This document shows, piece by piece, positions 18,580 through 25,559 of a DNA stretch of 64,000 bases. The stretch's first letter is position 1; every line of letters begins with the position of its first letter. Location of the stretch: the NCBI GenBank assembly GCA_021821045.1, contig JAKACW010000011.1:16245-80244 (forward strand), read 5' to 3'. Below the pieces are notes generated by a model that saw only the letters and a program-made list of their open reading frames with translations, made no database searches and had not been told where the DNA came from. Made by a program: the position numbers and the translations under genes. Source of the DNA: Pseudomonadota bacterium. GTDB lineage: Bacteria > Pseudomonadota > Gammaproteobacteria > JAADHS01.

Positions 18580-19073
18580 TAAGGAACCTCCTTCTCGGCG
18601 GGTCCGGTTCGCTCGGCAAGTTCAGGCAAACCATTGGTCGATAATTCCGACAAAGCTTCGTGAACCAGTCGTTCCGCCTCGATCTTGGTTTCATGTAGGC
18701 CCTGCGCAGATATGGCGACTTGCGCTAACTTCGTCGGCAACGCAATGAATCGCGAGCGCATCGCCGACAGCAGGCGTTGCCAGTATTCGGTCACGATGTC
18801 CGCATCAACCAGCCGGCCGCGGAGTTTGGAAACTTCCAGCTCCGTTTTATTGGCCTGCGCCGCCGCCAGTCGCGCGCGTTCGGCGGTCAGATCGAGGGGT
18901 CCCGCTTCCGCGTCAGAACCGCCGATCAAGATCGCCGGCAGCGCGTCTCGCGATTCGTACAACGTGGAATTCTTCGGCCCCGGGCGAGTGGGGAGCAGTT
19001 CACAGCGACGGCGCGCGGTGCGCGTGCTGGTCCCGGTCAGTTCTGCAAGCCGCGAAACGGATTCCCAAGTCAC
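18579..19073 (-). CDS. Nu1-like terminase small subunit
   Basis: 164 residues from GTG 19073 (AGGGGAA upstream). An N-terminal winged-helix-like part (SVSRLAELTGTSTRTARRR) is followed by the helical block LTAERARLAAAQANKTELEVSKLRG, typical of the Nu1 small-terminase family. An LPTKLAQVA segment then resembles other Nu1-like proteins. The small subunit chooses the DNA to be packaged. No large subunit is encoded, so it would redirect a helper's motor to this element. It is translationally coupled to the tail-tip gene. Family assignment is from pattern memory, not a search. Confidence 0.78.
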   Translation of the reverse strand: MTWESVSRLAELTGTSTRTARRRCELLPTRPGPKNSTLYESRDALPAILIGGSDAEAGPLDLTAERARLAAAQANKTELEVSKLRGRLVDADIVTEYWQRLLSAMRSRFIALPTKLAQVAISAQGLHETKIEAERLVHEALSELSTNGLPELAERTGPAEKEVP

Positions 19074-19202
19074 TTAATTCCCCTTGTTGGTGTGATGCCT
19101 CTGTGGAGCGCTGTCTCTAGGAAAAGATCGCGGCGTACACCACCCGCCGTTTGTTATTCCGTAGAAGGACCCGGGTTTATGTGCGGTCGTCCGAGTCACG
19201 CA

Positions 19203-19216
19203 ACCCCCTGGGGGGT
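19203..19216. other. Near-palindrome, candidate cos-type site
   Basis: ACCCCC-TG-GGGGGT: perfect six-base arms around a two-base centre. It lies in the 150-base gap directly upstream of the small terminase gene, where cos-type phages carry their cleavage site. Function is inferred from position and symmetry only. Confidence 0.3.
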
Positions 19217-19224
19217 ACCGCCCG

Positions 19225-19416
19225 CTACCCGAACGTGACATTGTGTTTCACGGATCGAACGAACCGCTCGAACGAGTGGCCATGCTCGGCCCGCAACTCA
19301 GGATGCCGCAACCAGGCGCGCTCAAGGTTGTTCATGATGCGTCGCTGGCGGCCGTCGTCGACGGATCGATACGCGGGCTGGGCCGTTGTGCGGAACCCGT
19401 CGGAATCGTCACTCAC
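19225..19416 (-). CDS. Small hypothetical protein of the element
   Basis: 63 residues, basic, with RQRRIMNNLERAWLRHPELR and no recognised domain. Its ATG overlaps the stop of the upstream 170-codon gene by four bases (ATGA), which supports it as a real coupled gene. It is the last gene before the terminase gap. Confidence 0.6.
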   Translation of the reverse strand: MSDDSDGFRTTAQPAYRSVDDGRQRRIMNNLERAWLRHPELRAEHGHSFERFVRSVKHNVTFG

Positions 19417-19925
19417 AACGCCACACCCGCCGCCTTGGCCTCAGCCGTCAGCGTCGCCAACTTGCCTTCGATGTCGGCGATCTTCGAATCAAGCGCCGCC
19501 AGTTGCTTCGTGCGCTCGGTCGTGGTCAACCCGCCTTGCGGGTAAGCATCGCTGGCGGCGAACCGCGCCAGACCGTCTTTGATTGCCGCGCCGAAGAAAT
19601 ACAGCGCCGCCTCGCGGTTAACGGCCGTGCCGTTGATGAAGCCGACGCGGTCAGTGTTCAGCATCGCCGGGTGATGGCCAGCGGCCGCGCGGCCATGCTC
19701 ATGCGTGAAGTGCCTCAACACGTTCGCCAGTCCGCCCTCGAATTCCGTTGATGCCTGGTCAATGTACTGACCCATCGACTCCAAAAACTCAGCGGGCGCA
19801 ACCGGAGCCGCGGCCACCACGTCGCGCTCTTGGCGAAGCGCTTCGAGCTGCTTTTGAAGTTTGGAGTGCTCGCTGGTGAGGCTGTTCAACGACTTTTTGA
19901 TCAGCGAAAAATCGAACACGGTCAT
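19413..19925 (-). CDS. Hypothetical coiled-coil protein of the element
   Basis: 170 residues. An N-terminal coiled coil (about 8-40) and a C-terminal one (about 135-165) flank a central globular part with FTHEHGRAAAGHHPAM and FINGTAVNREAALYFFGAAI. Coupled to its neighbours at both ends by ATGA overlaps. The position, in the set of genes ahead of the terminase, and the two coiled coils would suit a morphogenesis or scaffold-type protein. No family is recognised. Confidence 0.65.
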   Translation of the reverse strand: MTVFDFSLIKKSLNSLTSEHSKLQKQLEALRQERDVVAAAPVAPAEFLESMGQYIDQASTEFEGGLANVLRHFTHEHGRAAAGHHPAMLNTDRVGFINGTAVNREAALYFFGAAIKDGLARFAASDAYPQGGLTTTERTKQLAALDSKIADIEGKLATLTAEAKAAGVAL

Positions 19926-20209
19926 TTGCTCCCGTCGATGCGGCGGGCAAGCTTAACCGCATTCCGCGCCTCGGCTCGGGCGAACGCGGAGTACAGCGCG
20001 AAGTCATCCAGAAACTCTTCACGCAAACCGGCGTCGCGGTCCCATTGTTGTTTGATGCTGGCCTCGAAGGCGCCGCGGTCCGCGCCGTCATTGGTTGCGT
20101 CGGGATGGCGCGCGGCCTGCGCGCTCGGCGTGGCCGATGATTCCCCGAATTTGGCCTTGGTCCGTGCGACGGTCGCTTCGCGCATTTTGGAAAAAATGTT
20201 TTCGGTCAT
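19922..20209 (-). CDS. Small hypothetical protein, first of the terminase set
   Basis: 95 residues from ATG 20209, which has AAGGAACC upstream; the frame extends to 20281 but that part is not needed. An N-terminal MTENIFSKMREATVARTKAKFG is followed by a low-complexity linker and a C-terminal QWDRDAGLREEFLDDFALYSAF helix pair. The last pattern reminds me of the C-terminal ends of some phage prohead protease/scaffold proteins, but I cannot confirm it. First gene after a hairpin that separates it from the replication set. Confidence 0.6.
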   Translation of the reverse strand: MTENIFSKMREATVARTKAKFGESSATPSAQAARHPDATNDGADRGAFEASIKQQWDRDAGLREEFLDDFALYSAFARAEARNAVKLARRIDGSK

Positions 20210-20300
20210 GGGATCGGTTCCTTTTAAAAACCTCGGAGCCAGGCAGAGGATCCAGCCCCGAGGCGATGAGCACGCAAGCATGGACTGTTGCGCTTACAAA

Positions 20301-20320
20301 GAGCCGTCGGTGTACGGCTC
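20301..20320 (-). terminator. Hairpin separating replication and terminase gene sets
   Basis: GAGCCGT and ACGGCTC (seven-base arms, six-base loop), followed on the minus strand by TTTGT. A weak intrinsic terminator placed 35 bases after the stop of the 151-codon gene. Confidence 0.45.
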
Positions 20321-20354
20321 GTCAGCAGGTCACCGCCCACTGACAGTTTCAAAG

Positions 20355-20810
20355 TTACGCCGATTCGGTCGGTTCGTCACTGCGGTCGAATGCTGGGTTT
20401 TCTTTCAGCAGGTCGTGAAGCTGCCGGACGCTGGCGGGAATACCGACGCAGCACTTTTGCGCGCGCCAAAGATGCCGGTACAGTCCGGACGTTGGCGGCG
20501 TGGTCGGGTCCCAAATTGTGTCGATGAATATCTGGTAATGCGCGGCCAGCCGCTCGGCCCGTTGCCAGGGGTTAGGCGCGTCGATCAACGCCGCTGCCCG
20601 CATCAAATGCGCGTCGCGCTGCGCACGTCGTAGAGCGCGTCTTGCCGACGTTCCGCGAGAAGTCAGACCCAACGCCACCTCCAGGCGGCCGCCGTCGGAA
20701 ACGTAGCCCGACAAGCCAGCCAACAACCACACCCGAACGTCGGCCGGCAGTTGGTCGCCGGATTCGAGCGCCGCCAAGCATTCGGCCAGCAGTGTGACGG
20801 GGTCGCTCAC
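20355..20810 (-). CDS. Hypothetical helical protein of the element
   Basis: 151 residues. An N-terminal helical part (LLAECLAALESGDQLPADVRVW) is followed by a basic RRALRRAQRDAHL stretch and a C-terminal LYRHLWRAQKCCVG segment. No domain recognised. Its start overlaps the stop of the 71-codon gene by ATGA, so it is translated with the replication gene set. Confidence 0.65.
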   Translation of the reverse strand: MSDPVTLLAECLAALESGDQLPADVRVWLLAGLSGYVSDGGRLEVALGLTSRGTSARRALRRAQRDAHLMRAAALIDAPNPWQRAERLAAHYQIFIDTIWDPTTPPTSGLYRHLWRAQKCCVGIPASVRQLHDLLKENPAFDRSDEPTESA

Positions 20811-21022
20811 GCTTTTCGCTCAGACCCGCCAGCAGCCAGTTGGATCAGCATTTCGGCCGTTCGCGAATCGGCGCACGCCCTTTTGAATGATGCCGGGCAG
20901 GTGTCGCGCAGCTGGGCCAACAGCCGGCCGGCCACCTTGCGATGCTCAAGCGCCAACCGGTCAAGTTCGGCGGCCGTGCTCAGGGTTTCGGCGATGGCGG
21001 TCACAATCTGCGCGCTATTCAT
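20807..21022 (-). CDS. Small hypothetical protein of the element
   Basis: 71 residues, all-helical in appearance (AIAETLSTAAELDRLALEHRKV), with no recognised domain. Coupled by ATGA overlaps at both its start and its stop. Confidence 0.6.
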   Translation of the reverse strand: MNSAQIVTAIAETLSTAAELDRLALEHRKVAGRLLAQLRDTCPASFKRACADSRTAEMLIQLAAGGSERKA

Positions 21023-21285
21023 GGTTGGCTCCGCTGTTCGTTGCGGTAATCGTCGATCAGCACCAGCTCGATGCCGTGTTCATCGATGGCGGCTTGGGCA
21101 AATCGCGCAAGCTCGGTCGTTTTCGTCTCGAACTCCACAGCCTCCGAGTAATTCAGACCGGCCGTTGGCGGCGGTGACCATTCGGAAAAAACGCGTTTTC
21201 GGCCTTGGCGGTCGCGGGCGGCAATCGCCTTGACGACGTAGGGGCCAATCTGCCACGTGGCGGTTATTGGGGTGGGATTTTTCAT
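21019..21285 (-). CDS. Small hypothetical protein of the element
   Basis: 88 residues with a beta-rich N-terminus (TATWQIGPYVVKAIAARD) and a C-terminal helix and strand (HGIELVLIDDYR). No family recognised. It overlaps the repA stop by four bases. Confidence 0.62.
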   Translation of the reverse strand: MKNPTPITATWQIGPYVVKAIAARDRQGRKRVFSEWSPPPTAGLNYSEAVEFETKTTELARFAQAAIDEHGIELVLIDDYRNEQRSQP

Positions 21286-22754
21286 GGCTCAATGTCCCCG
21301 GTGGGGTCCGACGCACCGCATTCCGCCAATTCCGCCGTATTCCGCCGATCAATCCCGGCGGATTCGAGGGACCGGGGAAGAACGGGCGGCTCAATTCCGC
21401 CGCCGGTTCCCTCCTTATGGGCGGCGGAATAATAGAAGCCGGTTTCGACCGGCGGCTTACCAATGGGCGCTTGGGCTAATCCGCCGTATTCCGCCGGTGC
21501 GAGATAAGTTTTCCGGCGGCCTTGTCGTTCGGCGGCCGGCAGGTCAAGCTCAACGATCCGATTGCTAACCACCAATTCGGTCAGAGCGGCGCGGAAGTCG
21601 TTGCGCGTCATGTTTGGCACGCTCGCTTCCAGGGTGTTCTTGGTGTGCTTTCGGCCTTGTTTGATCTGCGACTCAATGAACCTTACGACCTGGTCGGCAT
21701 TGGCCCGTTGACTTTCCGCTTTGGTGGCGCGGTACTCGATAAAGCTTTCGAATCGAAAGCCAGTGCGGCGAAGCCAAATCTTGGGCAGGTTGGGCGGGGA
21801 ATAGCTCAACTTAGGCCGCGCCAAAATTGCGATACTGGCGTCTGTTGACACCGTGCAACCAGCCGGCGGGCGATCCTTGTCGGCGTCATCCCACGCCTGG
21901 AGCACGGCCACCATGCGGGAGCCGTCAGGCAACGCCGAACCGCCGCGGCTCGAATACTGATCGAGCGATTTTTCTCTGGCGTTGGCCTTGCCGACGTGAG
22001 CAATGAGTCTGACGCAACAATCGAACGCCCTAATTATTCGCCGCGCGGCCGTAATGATGGCTTGTTCGTTGTCATTGATTTGGCCCTCGCTGGCTCCAAA
22101 GCTTACCAAAGGGTCAAAAACCACGCCTATCGGCGGATTGCCTCGGTAGGCGTCGACGATGTTGTCGGCGAGCGAGGTTAGAATAATATTGCCGTCCCCG
22201 CACTGAACGAGCCGCACTTGTTCGCCGGTAACGTCCCAAAAACGCACCCGATCTAAAACGGTGTCGCGCTCATCGTCGGTCAAGTTCATCGCCCGCATGA
22301 TCTCGCGCAGTCGCGCCGCCAACCGTGCGCGCTGGTCCTCAGAGGTGATAAAAAGCCACCATCCCTTCGCGTCGGCTTGCAGGCCGTGAACGGGGCGACC
22401 TAGAGCCATGCAGGTCATCTCGTACAGCATCAATGTGGTCTTGCCGGACCCGCCGGGCGCCGCGAGCACTGCGACATCGGCGTAAAGGTAATCGCGAACG
22501 AAGCACCGCGGGGCGAGGTCCGCCGATTCGAGTTCGGCGACCGTTAGGCGAGTCTCAGCGAAGGCGGGCGGTTTCATCGGATTGCGCCAGCCGGGAACCT
22601 GGATGGCCCGGTTCTGCGCGTCGAGCCGCTCAACTATTTGCTGCTTCGCCGCGATCTCGCCGGCAAGGTTTCGCGCCTCGGCGTCGAGTCGAGAAAGTTC
22701 GGCTCGACCGATCTCGGCGCGCATCGCTGCAAGGTCAACGACTTCGTCGGTCAT
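21282..22754 (-). CDS. RepA-type AAA helicase (AAA_25-like)
   Basis: 490 residues. An N-terminal coiled coil (about 15-50) precedes a RecA-like ATPase with Walker A APGGSGKTT (99-107), a Walker B-like GVVFDPLVSF and LIAHVGK. A C-terminal winged-helix part follows (about 355-410, NTLEASVPNMTRNDFRAAL). It resembles hexameric replicative helicases of the RSF1010 RepA type found in plasmids and satellites. GGGAGG precedes the ATG. The last 60 codons are enriched in the motif GGCGGAAT in more than one frame, as noted under the iteron entry. It would drive autonomous replication after excision; no primase gene is present. Confidence 0.82.
   Translation of the reverse strand: MTDEVVDLAAMRAEIGRAELSRLDAEARNLAGEIAAKQQIVERLDAQNRAIQVPGWRNPMKPPAFAETRLTVAELESADLAPRCFVRDYLYADVAVLAAPGGSGKTTLMLYEMTCMALGRPVHGLQADAKGWWLFITSEDQRARLAARLREIMRAMNLTDDERDTVLDRVRFWDVTGEQVRLVQCGDGNIILTSLADNIVDAYRGNPPIGVVFDPLVSFGASEGQINDNEQAIITAARRIIRAFDCCVRLIAHVGKANAREKSLDQYSSRGGSALPDGSRMVAVLQAWDDADKDRPPAGCTVSTDASIAILARPKLSYSPPNLPKIWLRRTGFRFESFIEYRATKAESQRANADQVVRFIESQIKQGRKHTKNTLEASVPNMTRNDFRAALTELVVSNRIVELDLPAAERQGRRKTYLAPAEYGGLAQAPIGKPPVETGFYYSAAHKEGTGGGIEPPVLPRSLESAGIDRRNTAELAECGASDPTGDIEP
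21320..21495. repeat. Iteron-like cluster, candidate replication origin
   Basis: ATTCCGCC occurs at 21320, 21329, 21339, 21394 and 21488, and inverted at 21423-21430. It sits inside the 3' end of repA, but the copies fall in more than one reading frame, so the protein sequence does not explain it. Confidence 0.55.
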
Positions 22755-23079
22755 TGTGAACCTCCCGCAGCGCGCGGCGTGCTTTTACTTGTTCAGGCGC
22801 GGTCAGCCAATAACGGGCTACCGACGTTGTGCCACCGAATCTGTTCGGCACACATTCGCGCTCGCGCTCGAAGCGGACGCCATGCTTCCGTTGAAGCGCG
22901 CTGATAGTGCTCGGTAAGCAATGGTCGCCAACGCGCTCGGCCTCAAAACGATTTTGACTTGCGCCCGCGGCGAAGCGTTGAAGCTGCGCAGATTCTTTGG
23001 TATGCTTGAAACGTCGCGTTTCTGCTGTGCCCGCTCGGGGTGCGACCAACACCCCGGCGGCGATTCTCCCCGGTCTCAT
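22735..23079 (-). CDS. Small HTH-like protein of the element
   Basis: 114 residues. The C-terminal half (HCLPSTISALQRKHGVRFER, then VPNRFGG and ARYWL) has the look of a small winged-helix domain common in phage and satellite genes, ending in the conserved aromatic YWL. The N-terminal 45 residues are basic and featureless. It overlaps the excisionase stop by ATGA and runs 20 bases into repA. It may be a replication or transcription factor. Confidence 0.6.
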   Translation of the reverse strand: MRPGRIAAGVLVAPRAGTAETRRFKHTKESAQLQRFAAGASQNRFEAERVGDHCLPSTISALQRKHGVRFERERECVPNRFGGTTSVARYWLTAPEQVKARRALREVHNDRRSR

Positions 23080-23294
23080 GCGTCACCCCCGGGCTTCACT
23101 CGGTTCTCCGAGATGAAAGCGCGAAGATCCCCCATGCGGTATCGAATCTTGCGAAGCTTCACGAATGGAAGCGTGCGCCGGCCAGTACACCTCCACACGG
23201 CCAACGTGCTGGGTTTGACGCCCAACAATTCCGCCGCGGTCGTTGGATCAACCGTAGCGTCATCAGGGAGCGCGTAAACGTCGGAGAATTTCAT
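23076..23294 (-). CDS. AlpA/MerR-like excisionase or regulator
   Basis: 72 residues with a MerR-type helix-turn-helix: TTAAELLGVKPSTLAVWRC, a turn, then IRYRMGDLRAFI. This is the small DNA-binding fold of excisionases and AlpA regulators. It is the first gene of the leftward replication set, next to two palindromes. It could act as excisionase for the nearby integrase, as activator, or both. Confidence 0.78.
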   Translation of the reverse strand: MKFSDVYALPDDATVDPTTAAELLGVKPSTLAVWRCTGRRTLPFVKLRKIRYRMGDLRAFISENRVKPGGDA

Positions 23295-23306
23295 ATTCGG
23301 CCTCGT

Positions 23307-23324
23307 TAATGTTTGTCAACATTA
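23307..23324. promoter_or_regulatory. Palindrome upstream of the excisionase gene
   Basis: TAATGTT-TGTC-AACATTA: perfect seven-base arms, 12 bases before the excisionase ATG. On the minus strand it contains TTGACA. A good operator candidate. Confidence 0.5.
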
Positions 23325-23353
23325 CGAAGCCTATGGGTCGGCGCGTGTTTGAA

Positions 23354-23371
23354 ATAGGTTCTAAAACCTAT
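23354..23371. promoter_or_regulatory. Second palindrome in the integrase-excisionase gap
   Basis: ATAGGTT-CTAA-AACCTAT: perfect seven-base arms, 25 bases past the stop of the 196-codon gene. Could be an operator or part of its terminator. Confidence 0.45.
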
Positions 23372-23395
23372 CTCTGACAGGTAGGGTTTCGGAAC

Positions 23396-23986
23396 TTATA
23401 GCCAGTCGGCGCCGCGCATGACGGCTTTTCGGTAGTTGGGCGTTTTCTCCCCGGCACACTCCAAGGCGAACCGCACGCAATCGGCATACGGGCTCGATTG
23501 TTCGTACTCCGCGCTGACGTACTTGGTCGGGGCCTGGTCGAGCAGATCCGCAAACAGTCGCCCGATCTTTTCGGCAAGGACGTTTTTAACCTCGCTCGAT
23601 GGTCGTCCGCCTTGACTCGTACCAACATCCTCGGACGCAATGCCAATCGCTTCTGACAGCGTTTCCAAGCGGCTTTGCAGGTCGACAAGAAACCGCTGGG
23701 GGTTTTGGTTAAGGTCGGCCGCCAATGCGCCGTGAACTAGGCCGTTTGTGTCAGTGGCAATGGTCCCAAGCGTTCGGGATAGGGCGGCCGCTTCCGTTTG
23801 GAGTCTGGCGAGGCAATCTCTCGCCTGTTTGGTCGTCGCCGGCCGCCGCGCCCGAAGATAGCCCCCGATCAGCGCTTGAAGCTCTGCGACAAACTCCACC
23901 GCCTTGGAGTCGGATCGGTCGCGTTTTATGATCTTCAATACCTCGGCGACTTGATCACGCGAAAACGTAAAGGGCGCGTTATCCAT
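23396..23986 (-). CDS. Hypothetical protein downstream of the integrase
   Basis: 196 residues, helical, with an N-terminal FTFSRDQVAEVLKIIKRD and a C-terminal YADCVRFALECAGEKTPNY. No family recognised. It overlaps the integrase stop by eight bases, so it is cotranslated with it. This location is unusual for a structural gene and suits a regulator or accessory gene of integration. Confidence 0.65.
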   Translation of the reverse strand: MDNAPFTFSRDQVAEVLKIIKRDRSDSKAVEFVAELQALIGGYLRARRPATTKQARDCLARLQTEAAALSRTLGTIATDTNGLVHGALAADLNQNPQRFLVDLQSRLETLSEAIGIASEDVGTSQGGRPSSEVKNVLAEKIGRLFADLLDQAPTKYVSAEYEQSSPYADCVRFALECAGEKTPNYRKAVMRGADWL

Positions 23987-25340
23987 GACCCTGCCCCCGC
24001 GCCATGTCCTGAATGTTGGCCAGCTGGAGAAAACGTTGCGTGATCGCTTCCATAGCCGCTCTGAGCCGCTCCACGTCCCACGCCAGGTAGTGGCGGTCGG
24101 TTACGTCGCCTTGGTCTATTCGATGGTTCACCAGGCGCTTGAGGCAGTAAGCGCTTATGTCGGTCGATTCTGCGACAGTGATAAATGTTCGGCGTAAGGC
24201 GTGGGGGGTGAATGCGGTCTTACTTGTTTTCGCAATTTTGGCCTGCCATGCGCGGGTGTCTGTTATGGGGTTGCTTGGGTCGCTGGCGGGAAATACCCAT
24301 TTCGACTTGCTGGCGGCCTTGCGTACCCGTAGCAGTCTGACGAGGTAGTCGCTTAGCGGTAGCGCGACGGCCTCCCGGTTCTTCGGGTCATCGAGAAAAT
24401 AGCTCCGGTCCTTGAGGTCTACGCGGTCCCACGTCAGCCCCATAGCTTCGCCGGCACGCAAACCGGTCAGAGCGAGGAACAGGAAGAAATCGCGGGCGGT
24501 CGCCGCATCCTCGTCAAAGCTCGATCGGTCGGCCTCAAGGTTCAGGGTAGCGGCGAACCATGCGGGGAGTTCGTGTGCCTTAACGAAATTCTTGCGAGGC
24601 GCGATTTTATGCCAAGACTTGGCGTGGCTGAGAATGGTCGCCGGGTTGCTGGTGAAGATCGGTTTCCCATGCTCATCATCGTAGGCGTGGTGCGCGAAGT
24701 TCAGCAACGCTCGAAGCATCCGGAAGGCATTATTGGCCCGTGCCTTGCTTTTCTTGGTCTGGCGCTCAAATCGTCGCTGTACGGCTTCTTTATCAATCCC
24801 GGCAATAGGGTTGTCCTTCCAGTCGTCGAAGGCTTCCTTGAGGTTGCGTTCATAGTCCTTCACGGTCGCCGGTTTCAGGTTGCTGCGGGATCGCAAGTAA
24901 TCATTGAAAACGGTTTGTAGGGTTATGCCCGATTGCTCGTCGGCTCGCCGTTTTTTGATCGGGTCAACGCCTTCGACCATTTGCGCCAAGACTGAGGCGG
25001 CTTTCTTGCGGGCTTGTTCAATGGTCATGCCGTCGTAGTTGCCGGTGAATCGGCCAAGGGTTACTCGCTGGGGCTTGCCGCCATTGATTCGCCTGTAGAC
25101 AACGAACGATTTGGCGCCGGTATGGGTGACGCGCAGAAGTAGCCCCGGGGTCATCTTGTCGCGGACCTCAAGGCGCTTACCGGGTTGCGGTATCGGAAGG
25201 GTGGAGAGGGCGTTTTTCGTGAAGGTGAAGCGGGTCTTGATCGGGTCTACAGTCGGGTGAATAGCGTCCATGTGATTTCGCATCCCCTGCGTGGTGAGCG
25301 TCCCTTGTGACCTATTCGGGGCTACGCGGGGTCTACTCAT
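23979..25340 (-). CDS. Tyrosine recombinase integrase
   Basis: Up to 453 residues. The order is an N-terminal arm-binding domain (RFTFTKNALSTLPIP, then GLLLRVTHTGAKSF, DUF4102-like), a core-binding SAM-like part, and a catalytic domain with Arg in LTGLRAGEAMGLTW, HALRR, His in LVNHRID and Tyr in DRHYL. It catalyses site-specific recombination at tRNA-Leu. The long start at 25340 has no ribosome site; ATG 25283 and 25271 are alternatives and would place the GGGTCTAC copy at 25329 outside the gene. It lies 128 bases from attR and reads inward, as expected for an island integrase. Confidence 0.95.
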   Translation of the reverse strand: MSRPRVAPNRSQGTLTTQGMRNHMDAIHPTVDPIKTRFTFTKNALSTLPIPQPGKRLEVRDKMTPGLLLRVTHTGAKSFVVYRRINGGKPQRVTLGRFTGNYDGMTIEQARKKAASVLAQMVEGVDPIKKRRADEQSGITLQTVFNDYLRSRSNLKPATVKDYERNLKEAFDDWKDNPIAGIDKEAVQRRFERQTKKSKARANNAFRMLRALLNFAHHAYDDEHGKPIFTSNPATILSHAKSWHKIAPRKNFVKAHELPAWFAATLNLEADRSSFDEDAATARDFFLFLALTGLRAGEAMGLTWDRVDLKDRSYFLDDPKNREAVALPLSDYLVRLLRVRKAASKSKWVFPASDPSNPITDTRAWQAKIAKTSKTAFTPHALRRTFITVAESTDISAYCLKRLVNHRIDQGDVTDRHYLAWDVERLRAAMEAITQRFLQLANIQDMARGQGHG

Positions 25341-25467
25341 TTGATGAAACTGGCGTAAAGTGTATTAAATATCGGGAATGAATGTAAAGAGGTAAATGCT
25401 TGTTTAGGAGGGAATTGTTAAAGACCGGAAGAAATGGGAAAAACTGCGAAAACACTGCGGAAGATAG
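25341..25467. promoter_or_regulatory. AT-rich right end with candidate integrase promoter
   Basis: On the minus strand TTTACA (25383-25388) and TAATAC (25362-25367) are 15 bases apart, pointing to the integrase. The stretch is clearly more AT-rich than its surroundings, as attP arms often are. A copy of GGGTCTAC lies just inside at 25329-25336. Confidence 0.4.
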
Positions 25468-25525
25468 CTTAAAATCCCTCGACTGGAGACGGTCGTACCG
25501 GTTCGATTCCGGTCCTGGGCACCAA
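25468..25525 (+). repeat. attR: 58-bp direct repeat of the tRNA-Leu 3' half
   Basis: Identical to 15188-15245. Lacks the acceptor 5' strand and D arm, so it is not a tRNA gene. It represents the original 3' end of the host tRNA gene, displaced by integration. Confidence 0.96.
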
Positions 25526-25559
25526 TACCTTGGCGAAGACGTTTCCTCGACACAAAAAA

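Larger units (their letters stand above)
15188..25525. mobile_element. tRNA-Leu-integrated phage-satellite-like element
   Basis: The unit between the two 58-bp repeats is 10,280 bp. From right to left on the minus strand it has an integrase, a hypothetical gene, paired palindromes, an AlpA-like excisionase, a small HTH protein, a RepA-type helicase, three overlapping small genes, a hairpin, then a second set: three small genes, a Nu1-like small terminase and a gpJ-like tail tip. One gene near attL runs the other way. No capsid, portal, large terminase, tape measure or lysis gene is present. The att repeats are perfect and the frames are intact and overlap tightly, so this looks like a functional satellite rather than a decayed prophage. 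That reading is an inference. Confidence 0.85.

Noticed and set aside
15246..25467. Complete or recently decayed prophage
   Set aside because: There is no portal, capsid, large terminase, tape measure or lysis gene and no broken frames. Gene overlaps are tight, which fits a compact satellite better than a decaying phage.
25468..25525. Second tRNA-Leu gene
   Set aside because: Only the anticodon-to-3' half is present; the 5' acceptor strand and D arm are missing. It is the attR repeat.
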